Of a stretch of 64,000 nt of DNA, positions 41,146 through 50,278 are shown in pieces. The stretch is from the NCBI RefSeq assembly GCF_014257025.1, contig NZ_JACMSF010000001.1:62001-126000 (forward strand), in the 5' to 3' direction. Source of the DNA: Streptomyces cupreus (GTDB lineage: Bacteria > Actinomycetota > Actinomycetes > Streptomycetales > Streptomycetaceae). The notes beneath the pieces were generated by a model. That model did not search any database, was not told the origin of the DNA, and saw only the letters and a program-made list of their open reading frames with translations. Within the stretch, counting starts at the first letter, position 1; the number at the start of each line of letters is the position of its first letter. The position numbers and the translations under genes were made by a program.

Positions 41146-41154
41146 CGTTCAGCG

Positions 41155-41313
41155 TCACTTGGGCGGCAGGCCGGCCGCGAAGGCGCGGCCCCGCTCGACC
41201 CACGCGCCCAGTTCCTCGTCCTCGGTCACGGCCGCGCCGTCGACCACCACCCAGCCGCGCATCGGGCGGCCGGTCATGTCGAAGACACGGGTGCCGGGGT
41301 GGGTGAGCGCCAG
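41155..41313 (-). pseudogene. C-terminal remnant of a TfoX N-terminal-domain family gene
   Basis: The reading ALTHPGTRVFDMTGRPMRGW, VVVDGAAVTEDEELGAWVER and GRAFAAGLPPK ending at 41155 is the C-terminal ~50 residues of the TfoX/Sxy N-terminal-domain family of small actinobacterial proteins. The first half is missing: a stop codon lies just upstream in frame. It sits right after the Lrp remnant, extending the decay scar. Confidence 0.65.
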
Positions 41314-41360
41314 AAACCCTGCTCACGAACTTAGGTAAGGGACGTCGTACGGCCGAGCGC

Positions 41361-42137
41361 TCAGTGCTGCTCGGCCAGGTCCCTCTCCAGGGCGTGGGCG
41401 GTGGCGTTGAGGGTGGTGACCAGGGCCTGGAGTCGATGGGGGTCGTAGCGCACGCTCGGCATCGACACCGACAGGCCCGCCAGCGCGGTGCCGTCCCGGT
41501 CGCGGACGGGCACGCCGACGGCGACGAGGCCGCGTTCGGAGCGCTCCCGGTTGACGGCGAAGCCGTTGCGGCGCAGGCGCTTCAACTCGGTGCGCAGCCG
41601 GGAGAGATCGGGGCGGTCGGCCGGGCGGTCGCGGTAGCGCTCGGGGGCGTAGACCCCGTCCAGATCCTCGTCGGAGAGGTCGGCGAGCAGCAGCAGCCCC
41701 GCCGTCGTGCGGTGCGCCGGGAACACCATGCCCTCCCGGGAGCCGACCCGCAGCGCCTGCCGGCACTCCACGCTCGCGATGAACCGGGCCGTCTCCCCGG
41801 TGCGCACGATCAGGTTCGTCGTCTCGTCCAGCAGATCCACGACCCGGTGCAGATGGGGCAGCGCCGCCGCGCGCAGCCGGGACACCAGGGACTGGGAGTG
41901 CGCGGCGAGCTCCAGCACCGGTCCCGCGCGGTAGACGCGGTCCTCGTCCTGCACGGCGAAGTCCCGGTAGACGAGCATCGCGAGGACCCGGTGGGCGGTG
42001 GACCGGGCGACGCCCAGCCGCTCGGCGATCTGCGACACGGTCGCGCCGCCCTCCATCTGAAGGATGGTCGCCGCCCGCAGCGCGTGGTCCACGCTGGCGA
42101 TGGGGTAGGGCGGCGGGGTCTTGAGCGGTTTGTCCAT
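41361..42137 (-). CDS. IclR-family regulator of the gentisate operon
   Basis: A 258-residue regulator. N-terminal winged helix: SVDHALRAATILQMEGGATV, SQIAERLGVARSTAHRVLAM, LVYRDFAVQDEDRVYRAG. C-terminal IclR effector domain: VVDLLDETTNLIVRTGETAR, FPAHRTTAGLLLLADLSDED, RRNGFAVNRERSERGLVAVG. It is divergent from the 3-hydroxybenzoate/gentisate genes and a palindrome lies between, so it most likely senses an aromatic acid of that pathway. Confidence 0.92.
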   Translation of the reverse strand: MDKPLKTPPPYPIASVDHALRAATILQMEGGATVSQIAERLGVARSTAHRVLAMLVYRDFAVQDEDRVYRAGPVLELAAHSQSLVSRLRAAALPHLHRVVDLLDETTNLIVRTGETARFIASVECRQALRVGSREGMVFPAHRTTAGLLLLADLSDEDLDGVYAPERYRDRPADRPDLSRLRTELKRLRRNGFAVNRERSERGLVAVGVPVRDRDGTALAGLSVSMPSVRYDPHRLQALVTTLNATAHALERDLAEQH

Positions 42138-42157
42138 GAACCTTGACCTTGAGCTCG

Positions 42158-42176
42158 GATTCTGCTCTCCAGAATC
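42158..42176. promoter_or_regulatory. IclR-type operator palindrome
   Basis: GATTCTG (42158-42164) and CAGAATC (42170-42176) form a perfect inverted repeat with a five-base spacer in the 78-base gap between the IclR gene and the gentisate dioxygenase gene. It could control both directions. Confidence 0.72.
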
Positions 42177-42215
42177 TACCTGTTCTCCAGCCGGACAAGG
42201 AGCACGCTGAGCTCC

Positions 42216-43388
42216 GTGACTCAGTCCTCCATCGCGCACGACACCGCTACGGGTTCCCCGGTACGCCTCCAGGCCGTCGCCGCGGACGGGCAGCCCGAGG
42301 TCACCCCGGCGCTCCAAGAGCTGTACCGGGGCTTCGAACAGGAACTGCTCGTCCCGCTGTGGACCGAGATCGGCGACCTGATGCCCGCCCACCCGCGCTC
42401 CCGGGCCCTGCCGCACCTGTGGCGCTGGGAGCGGCTGCGGAAGCTGGCCGCACGCGCCGGCGACCTGGTCCCCGTCGGCCGCGGCGGAGAGCGCCGGGCC
42501 ATCGCACTGGCCAACCCCTCCCTCGGCGGCAGGCCCTTCGCCACGCCGACGCTGTGGGCCGCCATCCAGTACCTCATGCCCGGCGAGGACGCCCCCGAGC
42601 ACCGGCACACCCAGCACGCCTTCCGCTTCGTCGTCGAGGGTGAGGGCGTGTGGACGGTCGTCGGACGCGACCCGGTCGCCATGCGGCGCGGCGACTTCCT
42701 CCCGCAGGCCGGCTGGAACTGGCACGCCCACCACAACGCCACCGCCGAGCCCATGGCCTGGATCGACGGCCTCGACATCCCCATCCAGTACGCCACGGAG
42801 GCGCAGTTCTTCGAGTTCGGCCGGGACGAGATCAGCGACGCCGAGCGCACGACCCCCGAGCGGTCACGCTCCGAGCGGCTGTGGGGCCACCCGGGCCTCA
42901 AGCCCGTCGCCGCCGCCACCCGGGCCGCCCCCGGCACGCCGCTCCTGGCCTACCGCTGGGAGCACACCGACCGCGCCCTCACCGACCAACTCGCCCTGGA
43001 GACCGAGGGATACGGCGGCACCGTCGAGCCCGGTCACGCCGCCGTCCGGTTCACCGACCCGGCGACCGGCGCCGACGTGCTGCCCACCCTCCGTGCCGAG
43101 ATGCACCGCGTCACCCGCGGCACCGAGACCGCGCCGGTGCGCGAGACGGGCTCGTCCGTGTACCAGGTCTTCGACGGCTCCGGCACCGTCACGGTCGGCG
43201 AGACCACCTGGTCGGTCACCCGCGGAGACCTCTTCGTCGTCCCCTCCTGGCAGCCGCTGTCGGTCCGCTCCGAGGCAGGCGCCACCGACTCCGACTCCGG
43301 CGCCCTGGACCTGTTCCGGTTCAGCGACTCGCCCGTCTTCGAAGCCCTGCGGCTCGACCGCACCCACGTGGAAGGAACCACCCGATGA
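42216..43388 (+). CDS. gentisate 1,2-dioxygenase
   Basis: A 390-residue bicupin. The first cupin carries the iron ligands in PEHRHTQHAFRFVVEGEG (~126-143), preceded by WAAIQYLMPGEDAP; GDFLPQAGWNWHAHHN gives the remaining His. The second cupin (YQVFDGSGTVTVGETTW, GDLFVVPSWQP) is degenerate, as usual. It opens gentisate between C1 and C2 to maleylpyruvate with O2 and Fe(II). First gene of a four-gene operon; its stop overlaps the next ATG by four bases. Confidence 0.92.
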   Translation: MTQSSIAHDTATGSPVRLQAVAADGQPEVTPALQELYRGFEQELLVPLWTEIGDLMPAHPRSRALPHLWRWERLRKLAARAGDLVPVGRGGERRAIALANPSLGGRPFATPTLWAAIQYLMPGEDAPEHRHTQHAFRFVVEGEGVWTVVGRDPVAMRRGDFLPQAGWNWHAHHNATAEPMAWIDGLDIPIQYATEAQFFEFGRDEISDAERTTPERSRSERLWGHPGLKPVAAATRAAPGTPLLAYRWEHTDRALTDQLALETEGYGGTVEPGHAAVRFTDPATGADVLPTLRAEMHRVTRGTETAPVRETGSSVYQVFDGSGTVTVGETTWSVTRGDLFVVPSWQPLSVRSEAGATDSDSGALDLFRFSDSPVFEALRLDRTHVEGTTR

Positions 43389-44224
43389 AGCTCGCCACCC
43401 TCCGCACCGACGGCACCACCCGGGCGGTACGGCTCGACGGCGACGTCCTGGTCGACCTCGGTGTCCCGGACGTGGGCGCGCTGCTGGCCGAGGACGGCTG
43501 GGCCGAGCGCGCCGCGACGGCGACCGGGACCACGTACCCGGTCGAGGGCGCCGACTTCGCGCCCGTGGTCCCCGCCCCCTCGAAGGTGGTCTGCGTCGGC
43601 CTCAACTACCGCAACCACATCCAGGAGATGGGCCGCGACCTGCCCGAACACCCCACGCTGTTCGCGAAGTTCGCCGACTGTCTGATCGGCGCCCAGGACG
43701 ACATCGTGCGCCCGGTCGAGACGGAGAAGCTCGACTGGGAGGTCGAGCTCGCCGTCGTCGTCGGCGCACCCGCGCGCCGCGCCCGGGGCGCCGAAGCGGA
43801 GGCGGCCATCGCCGGGTTCACCGTGCTGAACGACATCACCTGCCGTGACTGGCAGTTCCGCACCCGTGAATGGCTCCAGGGCAAGATGTGGGACTCCACG
43901 ACGCCCGTCGGCCCCTGCCTGGTCACCCCGGACGAGCTGCCCGGCGGTGTCCGCCCGGCCGTGGACGTGAAGCTGCTGGTGGACGGCGAGGTCATGCAGT
44001 CCGACTCCACCGGCGACCTGCTGTTCGACCCGGTCGACCTGGTCGAGTACGTCTCCACGATCGTCCGCCTCAACCCCGGCGACATCATCGCCACCGGCAC
44101 CCCCGGCGGCGTTGGCCACGCCCGCAGGCCCGAGCGCTACCTCCTCGGCGGCGAAACCGTCGTCACCGAGATCCAGGGCATCGGCCGCCTGGAGAACCGG
44201 GTCGTCAAGGAGAAGTCCGCCTGA
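43385..44224 (+). CDS. fumarylpyruvate hydrolase (FAH family)
   Basis: A 279-residue fumarylacetoacetate-hydrolase-fold protein. Signatures: PSKVVCVGLNYRNHIQEMG, LFAKFADCLIGAQDDIV, LDWEVELAVVVGAPARRA (metal-binding Glu residues), GFTVLNDITCRDWQFRTREW, GKMWDSTTPVGPCLV and IATGTPGGVG. It cleaves fumarylpyruvate to fumarate and pyruvate. ATGA overlap upstream and TGATG overlap downstream show tight coupling. Confidence 0.92.
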   Translation: MKLATLRTDGTTRAVRLDGDVLVDLGVPDVGALLAEDGWAERAATATGTTYPVEGADFAPVVPAPSKVVCVGLNYRNHIQEMGRDLPEHPTLFAKFADCLIGAQDDIVRPVETEKLDWEVELAVVVGAPARRARGAEAEAAIAGFTVLNDITCRDWQFRTREWLQGKMWDSTTPVGPCLVTPDELPGGVRPAVDVKLLVDGEVMQSDSTGDLLFDPVDLVEYVSTIVRLNPGDIIATGTPGGVGHARRPERYLLGGETVVTEIQGIGRLENRVVKEKSA

Positions 44225-44898
44225 TGCCCCGCACCTTCGACGACGCCCGCCGCTGGGCCCGGCTCGGCACAGAACTGTTCCTCGGGGCGGCGGGTGCCGG
44301 GCTCGGCGAGCCGAGCGCGCTGCCCGGCTGGACCCGCGCTCACCTGGTCGCCCATGTCGCGGCCAACGCCGACGCACTCGGCAACCTCGTGCACTGGGCC
44401 GCCACCGGCGAACCCACCCCGATGTACGCCTCGCCCGAGGAACGCGCCACCGTCATCGAAAGGGGCCGCGCCCTGCGGGCCGCCGAACTGAGCGCGTGGC
44501 TGCGGGACTCGGCGGACGCGCTGGAGAAAGGGATGGCCGCACTCGGCGAGGAGCAGTGGGGTGCGCAGGTGGTCACCGCGCAGGGGCGGACCGTGCCGGC
44601 CACCGAGGTGCCCTGGCTGCGCTCCCGCGAAGTGTGCGTGCACGCCGTGGACCTGGCGAACGGCGTGTCCTTCGCCGACCTGCCGGCCGACTTCCTCACC
44701 GCCCTGTGCGACGACGTCGTGGCCAAACTGGCCGCCGCCCCCGGACCGGCCGCCTCGCTGCGGGCCCCGGGCGCTGCCTGGGAGCTGCCGGGCCATGGCG
44801 AAACCGCCCTGGTCACGGGCGAGTTGCACGAAATCGCGGCCTACCTGACCGGACGGGAGGCCATCCCGGCCGCCCCCACACTCGGTGCCTGGCTCTGA
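44224..44898 (+). CDS. mycothiol-dependent maleylpyruvate isomerase
   Basis: A 224-residue DinB-fold enzyme: LPGWTRAHLVAHVAANADAL (metal His), WLRSREVCVHAVDLANGVSF (Glu and His ligands) and a C-terminal MDMPI_C domain. It isomerises maleylpyruvate to fumarylpyruvate with mycothiol as cofactor, in place of the glutathione-dependent enzyme of proteobacteria. Its ATG shares one base with the preceding stop. Confidence 0.92.
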   Translation: MPRTFDDARRWARLGTELFLGAAGAGLGEPSALPGWTRAHLVAHVAANADALGNLVHWAATGEPTPMYASPEERATVIERGRALRAAELSAWLRDSADALEKGMAALGEEQWGAQVVTAQGRTVPATEVPWLRSREVCVHAVDLANGVSFADLPADFLTALCDDVVAKLAAAPGPAASLRAPGAAWELPGHGETALVTGELHEIAAYLTGREAIPAAPTLGAWL

Positions 44899-44921
44899 CC
44901 CGGCGACCCAAGGGACAGATC

Positions 44922-46193
44922 ATGAACCCTGAATCCAGCCCCGACGTCCTCGTGGTCGGCGGCGGCATCGGCGGCCTCAGCTCCGCCTTCGCCCTGGCCC
45001 GCCAAGGACTGCGCGTGCGCGTCCTCGAACGCGCCAAGGAGTTCGGCGAGGTGGGCGCCGGCCTCCAGATCGCGCCCAACTGCACCCGCATCCTCGCCGA
45101 GTACGGCTTGCTGGAGGAGGCCAAGACGCTCGGCGTCCTCCCCGAGAACATGGTGATGCGCGACGCGCTCGACTCCCGTGAGCTGACCCGGCTGGACCTG
45201 CGCGACCTCGAACGCCGGTACGGCTTCCCGTACATGGTCATCCACCGCAGCGATCTGCACGGCATCTTCCTGCGCGCCTGCCGACGCGCCGGGGTCGAGC
45301 TGCTGACCGACCGGACCGTCGTCGGCTACCGGAACACCGCGGACGGCGCCCAGGTCCTCCTGGAGGACGGGCGGGCCGAGTCCGGGCCGCTGGTTGTCGC
45401 GGCCGACGGACTGCACTCCGCGGCCCGCCGCCTGCTGGTCGGCGACGACGTGGTCAGCTCCCACTACGTCGCCTACCGCGCCGCCGTCCCGATCGAGCAG
45501 GTCCGCGAGAACGGCATCGCGGAGAAGGACGTCACCGTCTACATCGGCCCGCGCTGCCACTTCGTGCAGTACGCCCTGCGCGGCGGCGACATGTTCAACC
45601 AGGTCGCCGTGTTCCGGTCGCCCAGGGCGCTGGCCGGGCAGTCCGACTGGGGTACCCCCGACGAACTGGACGCCGCCTTCGAGGCCACCTGCGAGACCGT
45701 ACGCAAGGGCATTCCGCTGATGTGGCGGGACCGTTGGTGGCAGATGCTCGACCGCGACCCCGTCGAGACCTGGGTGCACGGCCGTATCGCCCTGCTCGGT
45801 GACGCCGCCCATCCGCCCCTCCAGTACATGGCGCAGGGCGCGATCATGGCGATCGAGGACGGCTGGGTGCTGGCCGAGCACCACGCCCGCCTCGCCAAGT
45901 CCGCCGAGCCGTGCACCGCACCGGACTGGGACGCCGCGCTCGCCGCCTACCAGGCGGTCCGGGTGGAGCACTGCCACCGGGTGCAGACCACGGCCCGCGC
46001 CTGGGGCGAGCTGTGGCACCTCGACGGCGAGCCCCGGCGCCGGCGCAACGCGATCATGCGGGCGCGGGACACGTACGACTACTCCTTCACCGACTGGGTG
46101 TACGGCCCGACCGCGCTCACCCCGGACGAGGAGCCCCCCATGTTCACACCGATCCCGCTGTCGTCGGTGCCGGCGGCGGACGCCACACCATGA
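44922..46193 (+). CDS. 3-hydroxybenzoate 6-monooxygenase
   Basis: A 423-residue group A flavoprotein hydroxylase. FAD motif VLVVGGGIGGLSSAFALA (~10-27), the GD region ALLGDAAHPPLQYMAQGAIM (~290) and VVAADGLHSAARRLLV. The YMAQGA motif and the match of context identify it as the 3-hydroxybenzoate 6-hydroxylase type, giving gentisate with NADH and O2, rather than salicylate hydroxylase. Its last 115 bases are antisense to the 3' end of the following STAND gene. Confidence 0.88.
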   Translation: MNPESSPDVLVVGGGIGGLSSAFALARQGLRVRVLERAKEFGEVGAGLQIAPNCTRILAEYGLLEEAKTLGVLPENMVMRDALDSRELTRLDLRDLERRYGFPYMVIHRSDLHGIFLRACRRAGVELLTDRTVVGYRNTADGAQVLLEDGRAESGPLVVAADGLHSAARRLLVGDDVVSSHYVAYRAAVPIEQVRENGIAEKDVTVYIGPRCHFVQYALRGGDMFNQVAVFRSPRALAGQSDWGTPDELDAAFEATCETVRKGIPLMWRDRWWQMLDRDPVETWVHGRIALLGDAAHPPLQYMAQGAIMAIEDGWVLAEHHARLAKSAEPCTAPDWDAALAAYQAVRVEHCHRVQTTARAWGELWHLDGEPRRRRNAIMRARDTYDYSFTDWVYGPTALTPDEEPPMFTPIPLSSVPAADATP

Positions 46194-48055
46194 GCGACGT
46201 CCGTCCGTACGAGCCCTGACGCGCCCGCGCGCGGATGCGGCAGGTACGGCCGCCCCGGCGCACACGCCTCGATGTCCGCGACCAGCGCGCACAGCGCCTC
46301 GTAACCCTGCGGCGCGGCAGGGGAGTTGTCCAATGTGGCCAGTGCGCGCCGGGCGCGGTGCAGGGCACGGTCGCTGCGTCCGTGGCGGTGGTCGACATAC
46401 GCCAGCGCGTGGCGGGCCAGGAGCGTGGCCCAGTCGTCGTCGCGTACGCCCTGCTGGGCCAGGGCGCGCCGGACCGTGCGGCGGGCGGCGCCGGGTGCGA
46501 AGGCGGCCTCGGTCACGGCCTGGGCGGCCAGGCTCACGGCCGGTGAGGGGCCGTGCGCCGGCCGGTCCGGGATCGTGTGCGCGGCCTCCTCGAAGTACTC
46601 GGTGGCGCCCCGCGGATCGCCTTCCCGCAGGGCGATCAGCCCCTGGACGTGGGCGATATGGCCGACGGCGGCGTCGTCCCCGGTCAGGACGGCCTGCGGC
46701 CAGGCCCGGCCCAGCAGCGCCCGAGCGGCCTGCGGATCACGGTCGGCGCCGAGCCAGGCCGCCAGCCACCGTCCGCGCACGCCCACCGGGCTGTCGTCCG
46801 GGGACAGCGGCAGCAGCCGCAGCAGATGATCGCGCCCCTCCTCGGCCCTGCCGTACACCAGCCACCAGAACCACAGACTGACGACGGTCTCCAGGGCGGC
46901 CCCGGCATGGTCGGGGCGGTTCACCGCCTGCCGCAGTACGGCGGTGAGTTCTTCCTCCTCCTCTTGTACGAGCGTCACGGCCTGGCTCTGGAGGCCTGTC
47001 GCCCACAGGTTCGCCGCTGTCTCGGCGACCTGCCGGCAGTGCGCCGCGAGGCGTTCCAGGGCCGTCTCGCACTCGCCGGCCTCGTGCAGCCGTTCGGTCC
47101 CGAAGTCCCGGGCGGCCCGGGTCATCCGGTATCGGGGAGGGCGCGGGCCGCCCGGATCGCGGACCGGTTCCAGTACGTGGATGGCGGCCAGCCGGGCCAG
47201 CAGGGAGGGCACGCGGTGGGGCTCCACGCCTCCGCCGCCGCACAGGAAGGCGGCGGTGGACTCGTTGAATGCCCCGGCGAGGACACTGGCCCTGCCCCAC
47301 ACGATCCGCGCCTCACGCTCGCACAGCGCGTAGCCGGCCCCGACCGTGGCCCGCAGCGAGCGGTGCCGGCGCAGCGCGGGGCGCTCGCCGCGCAGCCAGC
47401 ATTGGTTGACGTCCAGCATTTCGGCGAGGTCCTGCACGGGCTGGAGCGCCACCTGCTCGGCGGCCAGCTCGATGGCGAGGGGGACGCCCTCCAGGGTCCG
47501 GCAGATCGCCTCCACCGCGTGCAGATCGGCGCCCTCGGCGCGGAACCCCTGCACCGTGTCCTGGGCCCGCTGGAGGAACAGTTCCACCGCGGCGGGCTGA
47601 CACGGCAGCGGCGCCAGCCGCAGCACCTGCTCCTCGCCCAGCCCCAGCACCTGCCGCGACGTCACCAGCACCCGCAGCCCGGGCACGGCCCCGAGCAGCC
47701 GCTGCACCACCCCCACGGCCTCCCGATGGACGGGGTCCACGTCATCGAGGAACAGCAGGGTGTCACCGGTCTGTGGGCCCCCGCCCCGGGTGAGTGCCCG
47801 GCGTACGGCCGCCGCCGGCGCCTCCTTGCCCTGCCCGTGCACATGGACCACCCGCCACGGCCCCCGCGTTCCCACGGCCGCCGCCATCCGGCTCTTGCCG
47901 ACGCCCGCCCTCCCGGTCACCGTGACCAGCCGGTGCCCCGCCAACAGCCGCTCAAGGACTGCCGATTCCCGTGCCCGTCCGACCAGACCCTCAGCCGGGT
48001 CGCCGTAGCACCCGCCCGGCTTCGCGGCGCAGCCGACACACGTCCATACGTTCAT
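46079..48055 (-). CDS. STAND-type NTPase / LuxR-associated ATP-binding regulator without a visible output domain
   Basis: A 658-residue protein. The start MNVWTCVGCAAKPGGCYG puts a CxxC and a third Cys (6, 9, 16) at the extreme N-terminus, a possible metal site. Then LVGRARESAVLERLL, P-loop TVTGRAGVGKSRM (~46-58), Walker B DTLLFLDDVDPVHR, sensor RVLVTSRQVL, and LEGVPLAIELAAEQVAL, a GxP-type motif of the NB-ARC/STAND class. After ~250 come helical repeats of TPR type to ~610. No DNA-binding or effector domain is seen. The 3' end runs 115 bases antisense into the 3-hydroxybenzoate hydroxylase gene, giving a Gly/Ser-rich tail. Confidence 0.82.
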   Translation of the reverse strand: MNVWTCVGCAAKPGGCYGDPAEGLVGRARESAVLERLLAGHRLVTVTGRAGVGKSRMAAAVGTRGPWRVVHVHGQGKEAPAAAVRRALTRGGGPQTGDTLLFLDDVDPVHREAVGVVQRLLGAVPGLRVLVTSRQVLGLGEEQVLRLAPLPCQPAAVELFLQRAQDTVQGFRAEGADLHAVEAICRTLEGVPLAIELAAEQVALQPVQDLAEMLDVNQCWLRGERPALRRHRSLRATVGAGYALCEREARIVWGRASVLAGAFNESTAAFLCGGGGVEPHRVPSLLARLAAIHVLEPVRDPGGPRPPRYRMTRAARDFGTERLHEAGECETALERLAAHCRQVAETAANLWATGLQSQAVTLVQEEEEELTAVLRQAVNRPDHAGAALETVVSLWFWWLVYGRAEEGRDHLLRLLPLSPDDSPVGVRGRWLAAWLGADRDPQAARALLGRAWPQAVLTGDDAAVGHIAHVQGLIALREGDPRGATEYFEEAAHTIPDRPAHGPSPAVSLAAQAVTEAAFAPGAARRTVRRALAQQGVRDDDWATLLARHALAYVDHRHGRSDRALHRARRALATLDNSPAAPQGYEALCALVADIEACAPGRPYLPHPRAGASGLVRTDVAHGVASAAGTDDSGIGVNMGGSSSGVSAVGPYTQSVKE

Positions 48056-48380
48056 GACTTCCCGCACTCTTCGGCAACAGCGATCGGTGACACCTGCCCG
48101 GGGTCGGCGGCCCGGGATGCAGAACCGTCACTGCGTGGCGTCACGGCAACCCCAACGCGGTACCGCCATCGAGGTGGCGACACAGCGGGGCGGACCACAC
48201 GCCACAGCGACAGTGCGAACGCCAGTGCAGCCCCAAGAGCAGGCGCAATTCGATGTCGCCGTGATGCGGCATCAAATGTGCGTAAAGATTGCCGGAATCA
48301 GGCAATGAACCGATGCCCGCCCCGGTGTCAGTATCCCGTCAAGTCGGAGCTCAGCGACGGGTGAGAGGGGGACGGCACGC
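48056..48380. other. 325-base non-coding stretch between divergent loci
   Basis: It separates the STAND gene (minus) from the nfeD-like remnant (plus). The only structure I can support is an inverted repeat ATTGCC-GGAATCA-GGCAAT at 48288-48306. No convincing ORF or promoter was found; an 84-codon plus frame has no ribosome site and biased but unprotein-like composition. Confidence 0.5.
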
Positions 48381-48836
48381 ATGGCCTGGTTTCTGGGAAT
48401 CGGCATCACGGGGGTCGTGCTGCTCGCCCTGTCGCTGGTCTTCGACGGGATGCTGGACGGCGCGCTCGACGGCGCGCTGGGCGGCATCCTCGACGGGTGG
48501 CTGTCGTTGCCGGTCGTCGCCGGGTTCACGGCGATGACCGGCTTCGGCGGGGCACTCGCCACCGGCACGGTGGACGCCGGTCCCGGCCTCGCCACGGCGG
48601 CGGGCGCCGTCTGCGGGCTGGGGACGGCCTGGCTGACGTACCGCCTCGGTCGCGCCCTGATGCGTGACCAGACGGCCCTCACCCCGCGCGGCGACGACCT
48701 CGTGGGCAGCTCGGGCAACGTGGTGACCGCCATCCCGGCCGACGGATTCGGCGAGGTACTGCTCCACATCGCGGGCCAGCGGGTGAAGTTCGCCGCCCGC
48801 AGCGCGGTGCCGGTGGCCCGGGGCGCCGAGGTGTGG
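48381..48836 (+). pseudogene. NfeD-like membrane protein gene, 3' end lost
   Basis: Reads MAWFLGIGITGVVLLALSLV, FDGMLDGALDGALGGILDGW, then GTAWLTYRLGRALM and an OB-fold-like stretch LVGSSGNVVTAIPADGFGEV, LLHIAGQRVKFAARSAVPVA, RGAEVW. This is the usual small companion of actinobacterial SPFH proteins. Directly after GAEVW at 48836 the sequence changes to the body of the SPFH gene, in another frame. The normal C-terminus, the intergenic part and the SPFH start have been deleted together. Confidence 0.75.
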
Positions 48837-50272
48837 TCCGAGCGAGGCGTTCATCGTCACCGGCCGGCGCGGCAAGAAGGCCACGGATCCGGAGACCGGA
48901 CGCGTGTTCACCGACAACAGCGGGCAGAAGGTCGTGGTCGGCGGCGGGGTGTTCGTCGTGCCGTTCGTCCAGCAGAAGTTCAGCCTCGACCTGTCCTCCC
49001 GGCACATCCCGGTCGCGGTGCGGGGCGCGGTCACGCTGCGCGGGGTGAAGGCCAACCTGGAACGGCGTCGCCATCGTCAAGGTCGGCGGGACCGAGGACT
49101 CCATCCGGGCCGCGGCCCAGCGGTTCCTGATGCAGCAGGACGGCATCGTCGGCTTCACCCAGGAGGTGCTGTCCGGCGCCCTGCGGGCGATCGTCGGGCG
49201 GATGTCGGTGGAGGACGTCATCCGTGACCGCGCCGCGTTCGCCGGGCAGGTGGCGGAGGAGGCGGAGGCGAGCCTGTCCGGGCAGGGGCTGGTGCTGGAC
49301 GCCTTCCAGATCCAGGACATCACCACCGAGGGCTCCTACCTGGAGGACCTGGGCCGGCCGGAGGCGGCGCGTGCCAGGCAGGAGGCGGACATCGCGGAGG
49401 CGGTGGCCCGGCGTGCGGCCGAGCAGGCCCGGCTGAAGGCGGAGGAGGAGATCGCCGTCGCGCAGCGGACGTTCGCGCTGAAGCAGGCCGAGATCAAGGC
49501 GGAGACCGACGAGGCCGCGGCCCGGGCGGCCGCCGCGGGTCCGCTGGCCGAGGCGGCCCGCCGGCAGGAGATCCTGACCGAGCAGGAGAAGGTCGCCGAG
49601 CGGCAGGCCGCGCTGACCGACCGTCAGCTCGACACCCAGGTCCGCAAGCCCGCCGACGCCCAGCGGTACGCCGCCGAACAGGAGGCCGAGGCCCGGCGGG
49701 TGGCCCGGGTCAAGCAGGCCGAGGCGGAGAAGTCCGCGGGCATCGCGGCCGCGCAGGCGCAGGCCGAGACGGCCCGGCTGACCGGTGAGGGCGAGAAGCA
49801 GCGCCGCAGCGCGCTGGCCGAGGCGGAGGCGATCGAGGGCCTGAAGCAGGGTGAGGCCGAGCGGTCCCGGCGCGCGGCGATCGCCGAGGCGGTCCGGCTG
49901 GAGGGCGAGGCCGACGCGGCGGCGATCGGCGCCAAGGGGGCGGCCGAGGCCGAGGCGATGCGCAAGAAGGCGGACGCGTTCGGGCAGTACGGCGACGCGG
50001 CCATCCTCCAGATGCTCGTCGAGGTGCTGCCGCAGGTCGTGGCCAAGGCGTCCGAGCCGCTCAGCGCCGTGGACAAGATGACCGTCATCTCCACCGACGG
50101 CGCAGGCCGCATCCCGCGGGCCGTCGCGGACAACGTCGCCCAGGGCCTGGAACTCCTCGGCTCCACCACCGGTGTCGACCTCGCCGAGCTGCTGAAGGGC
50201 GTCACGCGGCGTGGGGTCGCGCCGGGGGAGCAGCCGGCGCCGGTCAACGGCCAGCTGGAGATCAGCGGCTGA
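48837..50272 (+). pseudogene. SPFH/band-7 (flotillin-like) protein gene with 5' deletion and a one-base insertion
   Basis: The SPFH body is evident: PSEAFIVTGRRGKKATDPET, GRVFTDNSGQKVVVGGGVFV, LSSRHIPVAVRGAVTLRGVK, then after a frame change GVAIVKVGGTEDSIRAAAQR, QEVLSGALRAIVGRMSVEDV, followed by a long Ala/Glu/Arg coiled coil to ~49960 and VEVLPQVVAKASEPLSAVDK. The N-terminal membrane anchor is deleted. The frame changes at ~49063, where CTGGAA-C-GGCGTC has one extra C relative to the family's LEGVAI. Flotillins organise membrane microdomains; this copy cannot be made whole. Confidence 0.8.
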
Positions 50273-50278
50273 CCCAGA

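Noticed and set aside
48054..48308. 84-codon plus-strand frame between the STAND gene and the nfeD-like remnant
   Set aside because: No ribosome site, basic low-complexity product and weak codon bias.
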